Assembly (NCBI RefSeq): GCF_011947265.1
Contig: NZ_JAATHD010000034.1
Span: 1-55,968, forward strand
From: Paenibacillus sp. HB172176
Lineage (GTDB): Bacteria; Bacillota; Bacilli; Paenibacillales; Paenibacillaceae
Direction: 5' to 3'
DNA: 55,968 nucleotides
Positions 16,033 to 25,363 of the stretch are shown here, one piece after another. Under the pieces are notes generated by a model, which saw nothing but the letters and a program-made list of their open reading frames with translations, had not been told where the DNA came from and did no database searches. Numbering within the stretch: position 1 is the first letter of the stretch; each line of letters starts with the position of its first letter. A program made the translations under genes and the position numbers.

Positions 16033-17592
16033 ATGAAACGTATCCATAAGATTATTGGAGCTGCTTTGCTAGTCATGGCCATGCTGTTGGTCCAGGCTTG
16101 CTCGGGCCAATCTGCTTCGTCCAATTCGAATAACGAGCCTTCACCTTCCCAGTCTAATCAGCCGCAGTCTTCCGCGGAGCCGAAGACGGAGCCGCCCACT
16201 GATATCAGCATTATGATCGACTTTACGTTGTCGGAGCCGCCAAGCGATGACAATCTCGTCAAGAAAGAGATCGAAAAACAGACAAACACCAATTTGAAAT
16301 TCATTTGGGTTTCCTCCAACAATTACATCGACAAGCAAAATGTCACCCTTGCATCCGGGGATATTCCCGATATGATCATGATCGACGATCCCTTTGCGCC
16401 GCAGGTGAAGCAAATGATCAAGCAGGGAGCCTTCTGGGATATTACGCCTTTCATCAAGGATTATCCCAATCTCAGCACCCGCATCCCGGAGGAATCGTGG
16501 AAGAACTCCCAAATCGGCGGCAAAAATTACGGGATTCCGCGCATGCGACCCATAGAAGGAGGAGGAACCTTCCCGATCGTACGCAAGGACTGGCTAGACA
16601 AGTTGAATCTTCCGCTACCGCAAACGCTGGATGATATGTACAATGTAATGAAGGCGTTTACGGAACAGGATCCCGACGGAAACGGGAGCAAAGACACCGT
16701 AGGCTTCGCCGGCTATACGAATCTCGATAATATGGGGCAGTTCGTTTGGGTGGAGAACGTGTTGAACGGCAGCAACGGAAAGTATAAGCTGCAGGACGGC
16801 GCGCTTATCGATACCACGTTCGAGAAGGGAACTCGCGATGCGCTGATTTGGCTGAACAATGCTTATAATGATGGCATCATCTCTCCGGACTTCCCGACGT
16901 TAAAGAATTCGCAGGTTAGAGAAATGATCACCGCGAGCAAGGCCGGCATATTCGGCGATACGATGAACCCTTCTTGGCTCCTGACCGGTCAGATGCGCAA
17001 GTCGAATCCGGATGCCGATATGATTCCGCTCGTGTCGTTAACAGGCCCGTTCGGTCCGTTCGTTCAGAAAGATCCCGGATTCTTCGGCATGTTCGCCATT
17101 CCGAAGAAGGTATCCGAAGCGAAAGTGAAGAAGATTCTGGCGCTCATGGATTTTGGCGCGACGCCTGAAGGTGAGCTGCTCGGAAGCTATGGCATTAAGG
17201 ATGTCCACTATACGGAGAAGGACGGCGTGTTGGTCGGCACTGAGCAAGCAACCAAAGATTCGGTATACAGTTTCCAAAAATTATTCCCAAGCCTTGATCA
17301 GTACGGCCGCGGTTATAATACCGGCATACCGAAGGATTTCTTCGACCGCAACAAAGGGATTATCGACGAGAGAGCCAAGGTCAGCGTGCCGAACCCGGCG
17401 TTCGGCCTGGATTCAAGCACGTACAACAAGGTCGGCAAAGAATTCGACAAAAAGATTCAAGATCTGAAGGTTAAGGTCATTATTGGATCGGAGCCGATTA
17501 CCGCATGGGATGCATTCGTGGATAACCTGAAGAAAGATAAGGAGTATCAACAAATCCTGCAGGAATTCAACGAGGCATACAAGACGAAATAA
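16033..17592 (+). CDS. Extracellular solute-binding lipoprotein, locus 1
   Basis: 519 residues. A lipobox (LLVQAC, Cys23) after a hydrophobic signal marks a lipoprotein anchored outside the membrane. A Ser/Asn/Pro-rich linker precedes the LplA/YtcQ-like family 1 binding fold; the DPDGNGSKDTVGF segment matches the conserved calcium-site-like DPNGNGxxDxxG motif of this family. The ligand is probably an oligosaccharide, by family. It lies 46 bases after the permeases and 17 bases before the AraC gene, in one operon. RBS is GGGGGAAAG. Confidence 0.92.
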   Translation: MKRIHKIIGAALLVMAMLLVQACSGQSASSNSNNEPSPSQSNQPQSSAEPKTEPPTDISIMIDFTLSEPPSDDNLVKKEIEKQTNTNLKFIWVSSNNYIDKQNVTLASGDIPDMIMIDDPFAPQVKQMIKQGAFWDITPFIKDYPNLSTRIPEESWKNSQIGGKNYGIPRMRPIEGGGTFPIVRKDWLDKLNLPLPQTLDDMYNVMKAFTEQDPDGNGSKDTVGFAGYTNLDNMGQFVWVENVLNGSNGKYKLQDGALIDTTFEKGTRDALIWLNNAYNDGIISPDFPTLKNSQVREMITASKAGIFGDTMNPSWLLTGQMRKSNPDADMIPLVSLTGPFGPFVQKDPGFFGMFAIPKKVSEAKVKKILALMDFGATPEGELLGSYGIKDVHYTEKDGVLVGTEQATKDSVYSFQKLFPSLDQYGRGYNTGIPKDFFDRNKGIIDERAKVSVPNPAFGLDSSTYNKVGKEFDKKIQDLKVKVIIGSEPITAWDAFVDNLKKDKEYQQILQEFNEAYKTK

Positions 17593-17609
17593 AAGTAGGG
17601 GGCGCTTCA

Positions 17610-19988
17610 ATGAGCAGATTTCTCCTGGCTGGAAGGCCGATGTACAACATGAAAAGACGCGTGTACCGAAAGTACTTGTCCGTACTGCTGGCTGTTGCCT
17701 GTATACCCGTCCTTATTCTAAGCGCTGTCGTTTATTTCGTCGGCACGCATCTTGTCAGCCAGGAGATTACATCCATACAGCAGAAGCAGATTGTCAAGAA
17801 CGCCTCTAAGGTGGAGGAGTACTTCTCTTCCATTGAGCTGATCGCTTCCCAGTGGTCTCAGAACGAGCTATTCGGCTCAAAGCTCAAGGATTTGGAGAAA
17901 GGGTATGATTACGCCTATATTCTGCAAATCTATAATGCTCTGTTCACGATGCAAGGCTCAAGTCCTCTGCTTAAGCAGGTCTATTTATATCTGGATTCCT
18001 CTCATACGATGATTAATCAAGTAAGCGGGGTCAACCGGATCGAAAGCGCGGCCGTAATCGATCAGCTCCATCGCTCGCTCATGGCGAACGAAAGCCCCGC
18101 TTATTGGATGAACGGTCTGGGGGAGCCGGTTAACGCCGAGCAAGTGCCGCTGTTCGTCTACCGTCTTCCTATCGATTCAGAGCAGCCGGGCGCTGCTCTG
18201 ATCTTTGTATTGGACGACAAAGCTCTGCAGCATGCGTTCAGCGAACTGAGCTTGTCGCAGAAAGGCTTGTCTCTGCTGCTCGACGGCCAATCGAACATTT
18301 TAATGCAATTGTATGAAGGCGAGCAATCCGAAGCCTTGGAGCAGAAAGTGATCAGCCGGGTGTCTTCCGGATTGCCTTCTGTCCGGCAGGAAGGGAAAAT
18401 TGAGGTGGGGCATGATGATTATCTCCTGTCCTTTGGTCAGCTTTCACGGTTTGGCGATGTATGGACGTATGTAAATGCGACCTCTCTGACCGAAATGACA
18501 CGTCCTGTTACCTTCCTATCGCAGCTTCTTATGCTGCTTGGGCTTGCCGGAATCGCCGTTGCCATTGTTCTATCGCTGATTGCTTCGAGAACGGTTTATC
18601 ATCCGATCGAGCGCATGCTGAAGCTGGTTCGCTCGGACAAGGAGAGCAATGATGCGCACGGCGATGAAATCCGGTTGATTGAGCATCAGTGGAACAGCAT
18701 CCGCATGGAAGTCAACCAAGTTCGCGAGAAGCTTGACGAGCAAAGGCCCGAGGCGAGAGCGGGCTTTCTCCTGCAGCTATTGCTGGGCTATACGAATTTT
18801 TACGACGAGCTTTCGCTCAGAAACCGCATGCGCCGTCTGGGCTGGATCGTCGACGAGCCATGCATGTACCGGGTCATCCTGTTTCGGCTCGAAGGCTTTT
18901 CCCAATCCAGCAAGCAGTTTCTGAAAGGGGACGAGCAGCTCGCGACGTTTGCCGCCGCCAATATCATCGATGAAATTTCTGGCGATGTTTTTCCGCATTA
19001 TGAGCTCGTCAATTTTCACGACTTGACCGTCGGGATGCTGACGACGGAGTTCGCGGATCATCATGCCGGAGAAGGGATGAAGGCTGTCTCTCAGATGAGC
19101 GGAACGATTACGAATGCGGTCCATTCCATATTGGGGATGCATATCACGATCGTGATCAGCAAGGCGGTCCGTTCCGTTGCCGAAGTGCCGGAGGCTTTCG
19201 AGAAATGCCGCTGGATGCTTAGTCAGCATAAGCCGAATCCGAGCAGCGCTATTATTGACGCGCAGGATTACGTGCTGGAGGAGGATCAAACCATTCATTA
19301 CCCGTTCACTTTGGAGCAGGAGATCATTCAAGCTCTGCGCGGGGGGGAGCAGGATTTGGCCGCGCTTCGGATCGAACAGTTTTGCCGTGAAATCGAGGAA
19401 GCGAATAAGCAAGACCAGGTGTATTATCAATGCCTGGCGCAGCTTCTTGGCACGATCCGCTCCCATATGCTCCGCATGGGCTTCAATCCTTTTCGCCAGT
19501 CGGACAGCTTGGCTTCCTATGAACAACTGACAAAGCTCGGCGATGCGCGGGAGATCGTCCGTTGGTTCTCCGATGTCGTCATCGCTCCTTTCCTGGAGGA
19601 AATGCAGCAGCGCGATACCAGACATGATCACCGTATGAAGACGATTGTCCAGTCGATCATTGAGCGTGTTCATAAAGATTACGCCGACGATTTGTCGCTC
19701 GATACGTTTGCGGATGAGCATAACGTGAACGGCTATACGCTAAGCCGGATGTTCCGTCAGGAAACCGGCGAGAATTTTATCGATTATCTGACGAATTTGC
19801 GGCTGGAGACGTCGAAGCGGCTGCTTGCCCATTCCGAGACCTCCATTCAAGTGATTGCCGAAGCGGTCGGCTACCGTCAGACGTACTACTATCGCATTTT
19901 CAAGAAAAAATTTGGATTGACGCCAAGTCAATACCGTGCCGAGGCACAGAAAGGAAGTTATGATGGAACGAACGAATCGTCTACCTAA
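17610..19988 (+). CDS. Membrane-anchored AraC-type regulator, locus 1
   Basis: 792 residues. Two membrane segments (about 21-45 and 298-320) bracket an extracellular sensor region, followed by a cytoplasmic linker and a C-terminal AraC HTH pair (about 680-780; TFADEHNVNGYTLSRMFRQE, then VIAEAVGYRQTYYYRIFKKK). This is the YesS/YtdP-type architecture: one-component transmembrane sensors that control adjacent polysaccharide-uptake genes. The RBS is GTAGGGGGC. Its gene lies inside the operon it probably activates, and the sulfatase gene overlaps its 3' end, so translation is coupled. The repeated elements at 14054 and 21363 are its best candidate sites. Confidence 0.9.
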   Translation: MSRFLLAGRPMYNMKRRVYRKYLSVLLAVACIPVLILSAVVYFVGTHLVSQEITSIQQKQIVKNASKVEEYFSSIELIASQWSQNELFGSKLKDLEKGYDYAYILQIYNALFTMQGSSPLLKQVYLYLDSSHTMINQVSGVNRIESAAVIDQLHRSLMANESPAYWMNGLGEPVNAEQVPLFVYRLPIDSEQPGAALIFVLDDKALQHAFSELSLSQKGLSLLLDGQSNILMQLYEGEQSEALEQKVISRVSSGLPSVRQEGKIEVGHDDYLLSFGQLSRFGDVWTYVNATSLTEMTRPVTFLSQLLMLLGLAGIAVAIVLSLIASRTVYHPIERMLKLVRSDKESNDAHGDEIRLIEHQWNSIRMEVNQVREKLDEQRPEARAGFLLQLLLGYTNFYDELSLRNRMRRLGWIVDEPCMYRVILFRLEGFSQSSKQFLKGDEQLATFAAANIIDEISGDVFPHYELVNFHDLTVGMLTTEFADHHAGEGMKAVSQMSGTITNAVHSILGMHITIVISKAVRSVAEVPEAFEKCRWMLSQHKPNPSSAIIDAQDYVLEEDQTIHYPFTLEQEIIQALRGGEQDLAALRIEQFCREIEEANKQDQVYYQCLAQLLGTIRSHMLRMGFNPFRQSDSLASYEQLTKLGDAREIVRWFSDVVIAPFLEEMQQRDTRHDHRMKTIVQSIIERVHKDYADDLSLDTFADEHNVNGYTLSRMFRQETGENFIDYLTNLRLETSKRLLAHSETSIQVIAEAVGYRQTYYYRIFKKKFGLTPSQYRAEAQKGSYDGTNESST

Positions 19989-21354
19989 CATCTTGTTTCT
20001 AATGAGCGATGAGCATCGTCCGGATTTATTAGGCTATGCGGGAGACAGTGTGGTGCGAACACCGAACCTCGATCGATTGGCCGAATCCGGCGTCGTATTC
20101 GATAACGCCTACACGCCTTCTCCGATTTGCGTGCCCGCGAGGCAGTGCATCATGGCCGGGCAGCTGCCCAAAACCTGCGGATGCGAGGGGTGGCTCGATC
20201 TCGCGCCGGGACATATGACCTTCTCGCGCCGCTTTGCTCAAGAAGGATACGCAACGGTCGCTTGCGGCAAGCTGCATCATCAGGGGAAGGATCCCATGAT
20301 GGGTTGGACACAGCGGATTGGCAGTGAAATGGAGACCTCCGCCTCCTATATCGACAATAAGAACGATGAGGCGTTTCAAGCCGGCATCCGTCCTTTTTCG
20401 GCATACAAATGGTCCGACGCGCGGGAAATTCACCGCGCCGGCATCGGGCGCGCGCCGAATGTGATGATGGACGAATACACCGTGCAGGGAGCGCTTGATT
20501 TTATCGAAAACCACTTCGTGAACCCGTATTATGACCGCGAGGACCCGAATCGGCCGCTGCTGCTCAAGATAAGCCTTCTTCAGCCTCATTATCCGTACAG
20601 CGCTTCAGCGGAGAAGTTCAACTATTACTTGAACCGGGTAAAGCCGTTCGCGGAACAGAGACTCTCCGAGCATCCATTCTTGAAGCAGCGCGAGGTGCGT
20701 CCAGGCGTGGACGCAACAGAAAGAGAGCTGCGGAGAGCTACGGCCGCCTATTACGCCATGATCGAAACCATCGACGACCATTACGGCCGAGTGCTTCAGG
20801 CCTTGGAGGACGCGGGGCAGAATTTGGATGATTGGATCATCGTCTACACGTCCGACCACGGGGAAATGCTCGGCGAGCACGGCATATGGGAGAAGCAGAA
20901 GTTTTACGAAGCAAGCGTGCGCGTGCCGCTGTTTATCCGTTGGCCGAGGGGCTTTGACGGGGGAAGGCGAATCGACGAAAACGTCAGCTTATGCGACTTG
21001 TTCGCGACGCTTTGCGATTTGGCCGGCATTTCATGTCCGGAAGGACTGGACAGTCGCAGCCTGAGACATTTGTTGGAGGGGCGCTCCGCGGCATGGAACA
21101 ACGAGGCGGTCTCTCAGTTCGGGCCAACGAATGTCATGATCAAGCAGGACAGCTTGAAATATCAATACTACGGCGAGGAGATGCCGGAGGTGTTGTTTGA
21201 TTTGGCACATGATCCTGGAGAGCTGACGAATGTGATGGCTGAGCCGAAATACAAGGACGCTGTGGCCGCATTTCGGCGGCGGCTCGGCGAGTTGGGGCAT
21301 GGTCCATACGCAAATCCCGCCTATACGAGTGCCGGATACGAACCTGCAAGATAG
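19963..21354 (+). CDS. Sulfatase (formylglycine type)
   Basis: 463 residues from ATG 19963 (ATG 19960 adjacent; AAAGGAAG precedes). The metal-binding NILFLMSDEHRPD start and the activation motif CVPAR (Cys56, C-x-P-x-R) place it in family S1 sulfatases, in which the Cys is converted to formylglycine by a maturase. TSDHGEMLGEHGIWEKQKFY is the conserved second metal segment. There is no signal peptide, so it acts in the cytoplasm, desulfating imported sugars. It overlaps the AraC gene by 26 bases and belongs to the sugar operon, which implies a sulfated glycan substrate. No maturase gene is in the window. Confidence 0.9.
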   Translation: MERTNRLPNILFLMSDEHRPDLLGYAGDSVVRTPNLDRLAESGVVFDNAYTPSPICVPARQCIMAGQLPKTCGCEGWLDLAPGHMTFSRRFAQEGYATVACGKLHHQGKDPMMGWTQRIGSEMETSASYIDNKNDEAFQAGIRPFSAYKWSDAREIHRAGIGRAPNVMMDEYTVQGALDFIENHFVNPYYDREDPNRPLLLKISLLQPHYPYSASAEKFNYYLNRVKPFAEQRLSEHPFLKQREVRPGVDATERELRRATAAYYAMIETIDDHYGRVLQALEDAGQNLDDWIIVYTSDHGEMLGEHGIWEKQKFYEASVRVPLFIRWPRGFDGGRRIDENVSLCDLFATLCDLAGISCPEGLDSRSLRHLLEGRSAAWNNEAVSQFGPTNVMIKQDSLKYQYYGEEMPEVLFDLAHDPGELTNVMAEPKYKDAVAAFRRRLGELGHGPYANPAYTSAGYEPAR

Positions 21355-21362
21355 GAGATAGC

Positions 21363-21437
21363 TGCAAAAATGTATAAACGCAGGCCTAAACCGGATGCAA
21401 AAATGTGATGTTGTGTGCATCATCATGATGGGATAAT
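21363..21437 (+). promoter_or_regulatory. Second copy of the locus 1 operator and promoter, before the glycosidase gene
   Basis: TGCAA at 21363, CCGGATGCAA at 21391-21400, GATGTTG at 21407-21413 and GATAAT at 21432-21437 reproduce the order and spacing of the element at 14054-14129. This indicates co-regulation of the transport operon and the glycosidase gene. Confidence 0.6.
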
Positions 21438-21483
21438 GTTAGGCCTGCACGGCAACCAATAGGAACGAAGGGGTGAAAGGGTT

Positions 21484-23256
21484 ATGAATGTTTTGAAAAA
21501 CAAGTTTGTAAAAGCAGCATCTTTAAGTTTGGTCAGCCTGTTTCTCTTGCAATGCTTTTCAGTTACCGCATTTGCCAATACCTCTGCGGTCGTGACTGTC
21601 GATTACGATGTTGACGTCGGTCCCTCGAATAACGTGGCCAGCGGATTTTTGCATGGAATCGATGATATTAGTCCGGCGCAGTATCTCATTGACGGCGTTC
21701 ATGTGAAAACCATCCGCGGCGCCGACTCTTACAATTATCTGCCTAGTTTATTCGATTTAACGACGTATAATCGCGTCAAAGCAACGGGCGCTGACATCAT
21801 GGTCGGTCTGTATTACCGGGCGAGAGCCATCAATCTCTGGCCGGTGGACGCGGCAACCGAAGCGCAGTGGGAAGGGATCATCGAGGATATTTACAACGAA
21901 GCGCAAACGAAAAATTTGGATATCAAATCATGGATTACCTGGAACGAGCCTGATCTGCAATGGAATAGCGCGCCGACTACATTCGCGAAGTTCGAAAGAG
22001 CGCATGAAGTTGCTTATAAAAAGATGAAAGCGCTTGATTCCGCCGCCTTGGTTCAAGGCCCTGAGCTTGCAGGGTACAATTATTCGAAAATGACGGATTT
22101 TCTCTCCTATTGCAAATTAAATGATTGTTTGCCGGATATTTTAAGCTGGCATGAGCTGGGATCATCCGTTAATGACATTGAAGGCCATACCGCCCAAATT
22201 AAAACGTGGATGCTGGCAAACGGGATTACGCCGATGCCGATCGCGATTACGGAATATCAAGGACAGTCCTATAGTTCTTCCTCAACCGTGACTTCCTATC
22301 CGGGGCTCAATGTCTTGTACCTGGCAAGATTGGAACGGTCCGTTCCGAACGGACTTGCCTATGCCTTGCATGCGTCGTGGCAATACAAAGGAACCAATCC
22401 GGACTTCAAGGCTTCTCTGGGAGATTCGGCGAATCGCGACTCGTCACTTCTTCCGAAAGGCCTCTGGTGGGTGTACAACGGGTACAAGGATATGACGGGA
22501 AGATTGGTTGAGACCGTTTCCTCGAACAATCATTCGGATGCCATTGCAAGCTTTGACAGCGACATGGGTCGATCCGTCATCTTGCTGGGCACGCCCAACA
22601 CCTCGACGCCGCATGATCCCGTCGTGCAGCTTAACCATATCCCCGCCGAGCTGAAATATGGAAACAAAACGCATATCAAGGCAGAAAAAATCGTGGACGC
22701 AAATATCTTAATGGCGCCGGAAGTCGTCATTGACGCCGATTATACCGTGGTCAGCGATTCTGTAACGTTGAATCTGGCTACGCAAGATCCAAAAGCTGCC
22801 TATCGGATTTATATTACTTCCGCAACCGACGATGCGCCCAAAACGTCGTATGAAGCCGAAAATCTAACGGCAACGGCGACTTCCGGCGTAACGTTGAGAA
22901 CGTTTACAGAAGCTTCGGCAAGCGGAGGCGTAGCGTTATCTCTGGATGCAACGGCAACCGATCAAAGCGTGACGATCACCATGAATGTTCCTGCGGCGGG
23001 TACCTATCAATTGGGAGCCATTCTGAAAAAAGCGCCCGATCGAGGTTTTTTCCAGCTCTATATGGACGGGGTGGCTTACGGCTCTCCCAAAGATGGTTAC
23101 AGCGGCAGCTATACCTATTTCTCTACTGATTTCGGCGCCATCAAATTCGATACGGCAGGAAATCATGATTTCGAATTCCGCACGGTCGGGAAGAACAATT
23201 CGTCAAGCAGCTATAGGGTCGTCATCGACAAGCTTGAATTAACGGAGATGAACTAG
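21484..23256 (+). CDS. Secreted clan GH-A glycosidase (GH39-like) with C-terminal CBM
   Basis: 590 residues. Signal peptide 1-32 (ends TAFA-N). Residues about 40-350 look like a retaining (beta/alpha)8 glycosidase: TWNEPD (Glu155, probable acid/base) and AITEYQG (Glu257, probable nucleophile) at the spacing expected for clan GH-A; GH39 is my best guess, and other GH-A families are possible. Residues about 455-590 (YEAENLTATATSG and the final VVIDKLELTE) resemble a family 6/35-like carbohydrate-binding module. It has its own promoter with the locus 1 operator. It probably cuts an extracellular polysaccharide whose products are imported and desulfated by the preceding genes. Confidence 0.75.
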   Translation: MNVLKNKFVKAASLSLVSLFLLQCFSVTAFANTSAVVTVDYDVDVGPSNNVASGFLHGIDDISPAQYLIDGVHVKTIRGADSYNYLPSLFDLTTYNRVKATGADIMVGLYYRARAINLWPVDAATEAQWEGIIEDIYNEAQTKNLDIKSWITWNEPDLQWNSAPTTFAKFERAHEVAYKKMKALDSAALVQGPELAGYNYSKMTDFLSYCKLNDCLPDILSWHELGSSVNDIEGHTAQIKTWMLANGITPMPIAITEYQGQSYSSSSTVTSYPGLNVLYLARLERSVPNGLAYALHASWQYKGTNPDFKASLGDSANRDSSLLPKGLWWVYNGYKDMTGRLVETVSSNNHSDAIASFDSDMGRSVILLGTPNTSTPHDPVVQLNHIPAELKYGNKTHIKAEKIVDANILMAPEVVIDADYTVVSDSVTLNLATQDPKAAYRIYITSATDDAPKTSYEAENLTATATSGVTLRTFTEASASGGVALSLDATATDQSVTITMNVPAAGTYQLGAILKKAPDRGFFQLYMDGVAYGSPKDGYSGSYTYFSTDFGAIKFDTAGNHDFEFRTVGKNNSSSSYRVVIDKLELTEMN

Positions 23257-23272
23257 AGAATACAAATTTGAT

Positions 23273-24319
23273 TCAGCTTCGCGAAGGACTGCTCTTCATT
23301 TCATAGATTTTCTGAAGCGTATCCCCATGCTTCTTCTTCTCGACTTCGTCCTCTGTGTGGAGATACCATTCCACTAGTCGGTATCCGAATGCGAGGAGGA
23401 TCATCTCGTAGACGCAATCATCGGCGAAAGGAGATACATCCGCATATTCCGCAAAGCCCTTGTAATAAGCGGGGACGCATCGCTGGTAGCATTCGACCAT
23501 ATGATCGACATCCGCCTCGTCCGCAATCAGGCTAGCGAGATCCTCGCCCATGCGGCCCCATCCGGATGTATCCCAGTCGATGACCGCGAATTTTCCATCG
23601 GCATAGATCAGGTTGGTGATCCAGAAATCACGGTGGCATAGTACGAGGGGCAGCTTTTCGATATGGGCAAATATCTCATCTGCGTGCTCATCGATGTTGA
23701 TGAGCATTTGCCACACATGCGGTGGGAATTCGCAGTCCTTCGAACGTATATAATCGTAGACGAGGGGCCATGACCGGTAATGCAGATAGATATTCTTCAT
23801 AAGATCCGCGTGGCTCAGGTTGGTCAGGCTTTGCAGCACAGCGGGCTGCTCCGCATACAGCTTGCCTTGATAGCGTCCTAACTCCAGCGCGGCCAGTTCA
23901 TACATGTCGGGGGTCAAGTCTAAGCCGGTTGTGCCGTCGATATATTCCAGCCACAGCCGGCATTCACTTTCTTCAGCATTGATCTCGGCGTGGTAGCATA
24001 GGGGCCAGCGGAAGGCATCCGAGAATGTCCTTCCCAGGTCTGACGAATAAAGGTCATACTCCCGGCGCCATGAATCAGGATCGCCGAAACGGTTCCATTT
24101 CTTCTGAATTTTCAGCACGATTTGGTATGGTAATTGTTCGCCATCTGCAGCTTCGGCAATTCCTGTTACTAGCTGCACACTGCCTACAGTTCCCCCATGT
24201 AACGGCATCATCTGCCAGTCGGCCGAGAGGATATCCTTCTCGAAGCATCGGCTTAAGGCTTGGATAAGCGAATCGATTTGTATCGTTATAACCATCATCC
24301 TCCATTTCAATATAGGCAT
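23273..24319 (-). CDS. Aminoglycoside phosphotransferase-fold protein
   Basis: 348 residues. The kinase signature is complete: catalytic LCHRDFWITNL (HxDxxxxN) and the Mg-binding VIDWDTSGWG, followed by GEDLASLIAD. These define the APH (phosphotransferase enzyme) family, which phosphorylates small molecules such as aminoglycosides, choline, homoserine or sugars; the substrate here is unknown. Start is uncertain: two ATGs at codons 8-9 lie next to TGGAGG, so 24319 may be a few codons too long. It is convergent with the glycosidase gene (16-base gap). Confidence 0.82.
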   Translation of the reverse strand: MPILKWRMMVITIQIDSLIQALSRCFEKDILSADWQMMPLHGGTVGSVQLVTGIAEAADGEQLPYQIVLKIQKKWNRFGDPDSWRREYDLYSSDLGRTFSDAFRWPLCYHAEINAEESECRLWLEYIDGTTGLDLTPDMYELAALELGRYQGKLYAEQPAVLQSLTNLSHADLMKNIYLHYRSWPLVYDYIRSKDCEFPPHVWQMLINIDEHADEIFAHIEKLPLVLCHRDFWITNLIYADGKFAVIDWDTSGWGRMGEDLASLIADEADVDHMVECYQRCVPAYYKGFAEYADVSPFADDCVYEMILLAFGYRLVEWYLHTEDEVEKKKHGDTLQKIYEMKSSPSRS

Positions 24320-24555
24320 ACATCTTCAATATCCGCATTGTCAAAATAACCTGATTTGGAAAAATTAGCAATGTAAAATTGGTTATAGAGGTTTTGCACC
24401 TGACGCAGAACAGTTTGCCTCGAAACAGCTTGAGCTCGCGGAGGATTTCATCCGTCGGGTCGATCTACATTTGTAGCGAAACAAAACAAGGTCTGTGCGA
24501 ATTGCGTCTCTTCTGTGCTAAGATAGTTGTATCTATAGATCGGAGGGCTGCCATT

Positions 24556-25302
24556 GTGACAATAGGATCTCAGAAGGATATTGAAGGACTGAAGGAAATC
24601 GGCAGAATCATTGCGCTAACGATTAGTGAAATGAAGCAGCAAGTAAGCGTGGGCATGACGACTCAGGAATTGGATGATATCGGAGGACGGTTTCTGAAGC
24701 AGCATGGAGCCGTGCCCGCTCCGAAATCGACGTATAATTTCCCTGGCAACACCTGCATCAGCATTAACCATGAAATCGCTCATGGCATACCTGGAGGGCG
24801 AAGGATACAGGCGGGCGATTTAATCAACATCGATGTGTCGGCCGAGCTTGGAGGTTATTTTGCGGATTCGGGACATTCCTTTGTTATTCCCCCATACAGC
24901 ACTGCCTTGGCGCGTCTCTGCGATTATACGCATGATGTGATGATGAAGGTCATCTCTTCGCTGAAGCATGGCGTGAAGTTGAATGAAATTGGACGGATCA
25001 TTGAAGCCGAGGCGGAGAGGGGCGGCTATCATGTCATTAAGAATCTTTGCAGTCATGGCATTGGCAGAGCCCTGCACGAGACTCCGACCGAGATTCTTCC
25101 TTTCTATAACAAGCATGACAAACGCAAGCTGAAAGAAGGCATGGTCATTACGATCGAACCGTTCCTGTCGACAGGAGCCGGCTATGCCGTTGAGCAGCGG
25201 GATGGGTGGACGTTACGCGCACCGGACAATAGCTATGCGGCGCAGCATGAGCATACGATCATCATTACCAAGGAGCAGCCCATTATTGTAACCGTAGCGT
25301 AG
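24556..25302 (+). CDS. map: Type I methionine aminopeptidase
   Basis: 248 residues from GTG 24556, preceded by CGGAGGG; the open frame extends upstream but the family starts here. The M24 pita-bread fold is clear, with metal ligands in NIDVSAELGGYFADSGHSF, SHGIGRALHETP and the C-terminal TIEPFL and EHTIIITKE. It removes N-terminal Met from nascent proteins in the cytoplasm. It stands alone and is separate from the ribosomal operon, so it is probably a second copy like Bacillus MapB (YflG) rather than the adk-linked one. Confidence 0.9.
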   Translation: MTIGSQKDIEGLKEIGRIIALTISEMKQQVSVGMTTQELDDIGGRFLKQHGAVPAPKSTYNFPGNTCISINHEIAHGIPGGRRIQAGDLINIDVSAELGGYFADSGHSFVIPPYSTALARLCDYTHDVMMKVISSLKHGVKLNEIGRIIEAEAERGGYHVIKNLCSHGIGRALHETPTEILPFYNKHDKRKLKEGMVITIEPFLSTGAGYAVEQRDGWTLRAPDNSYAAQHEHTIIITKEQPIIVTVA

Positions 25303-25310
25303 GCGCATAC

Positions 25311-25347
25311 GAAAAAACCGCTCGATTCCAGGTAAGGAACCGAGCGG
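25311..25347 (-). terminator. Intrinsic terminator of the SLH gene
   Basis: CCGCTCGATTCC (25318-25329) and GGAACCGAGCGG (25336-25347) pair with one mismatch; on the reverse strand the stem is followed by a run of T (25317-25312). It also separates the convergent map gene. Confidence 0.85.
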
Positions 25348-25363
25348 CAGCAATAAAGCTGAA

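Noticed and set aside
18777..19721. 314-codon antisense frame within the AraC regulator gene
   Set aside because: The forward frame has clear HTH motifs; the antisense frame has no RBS or domain.
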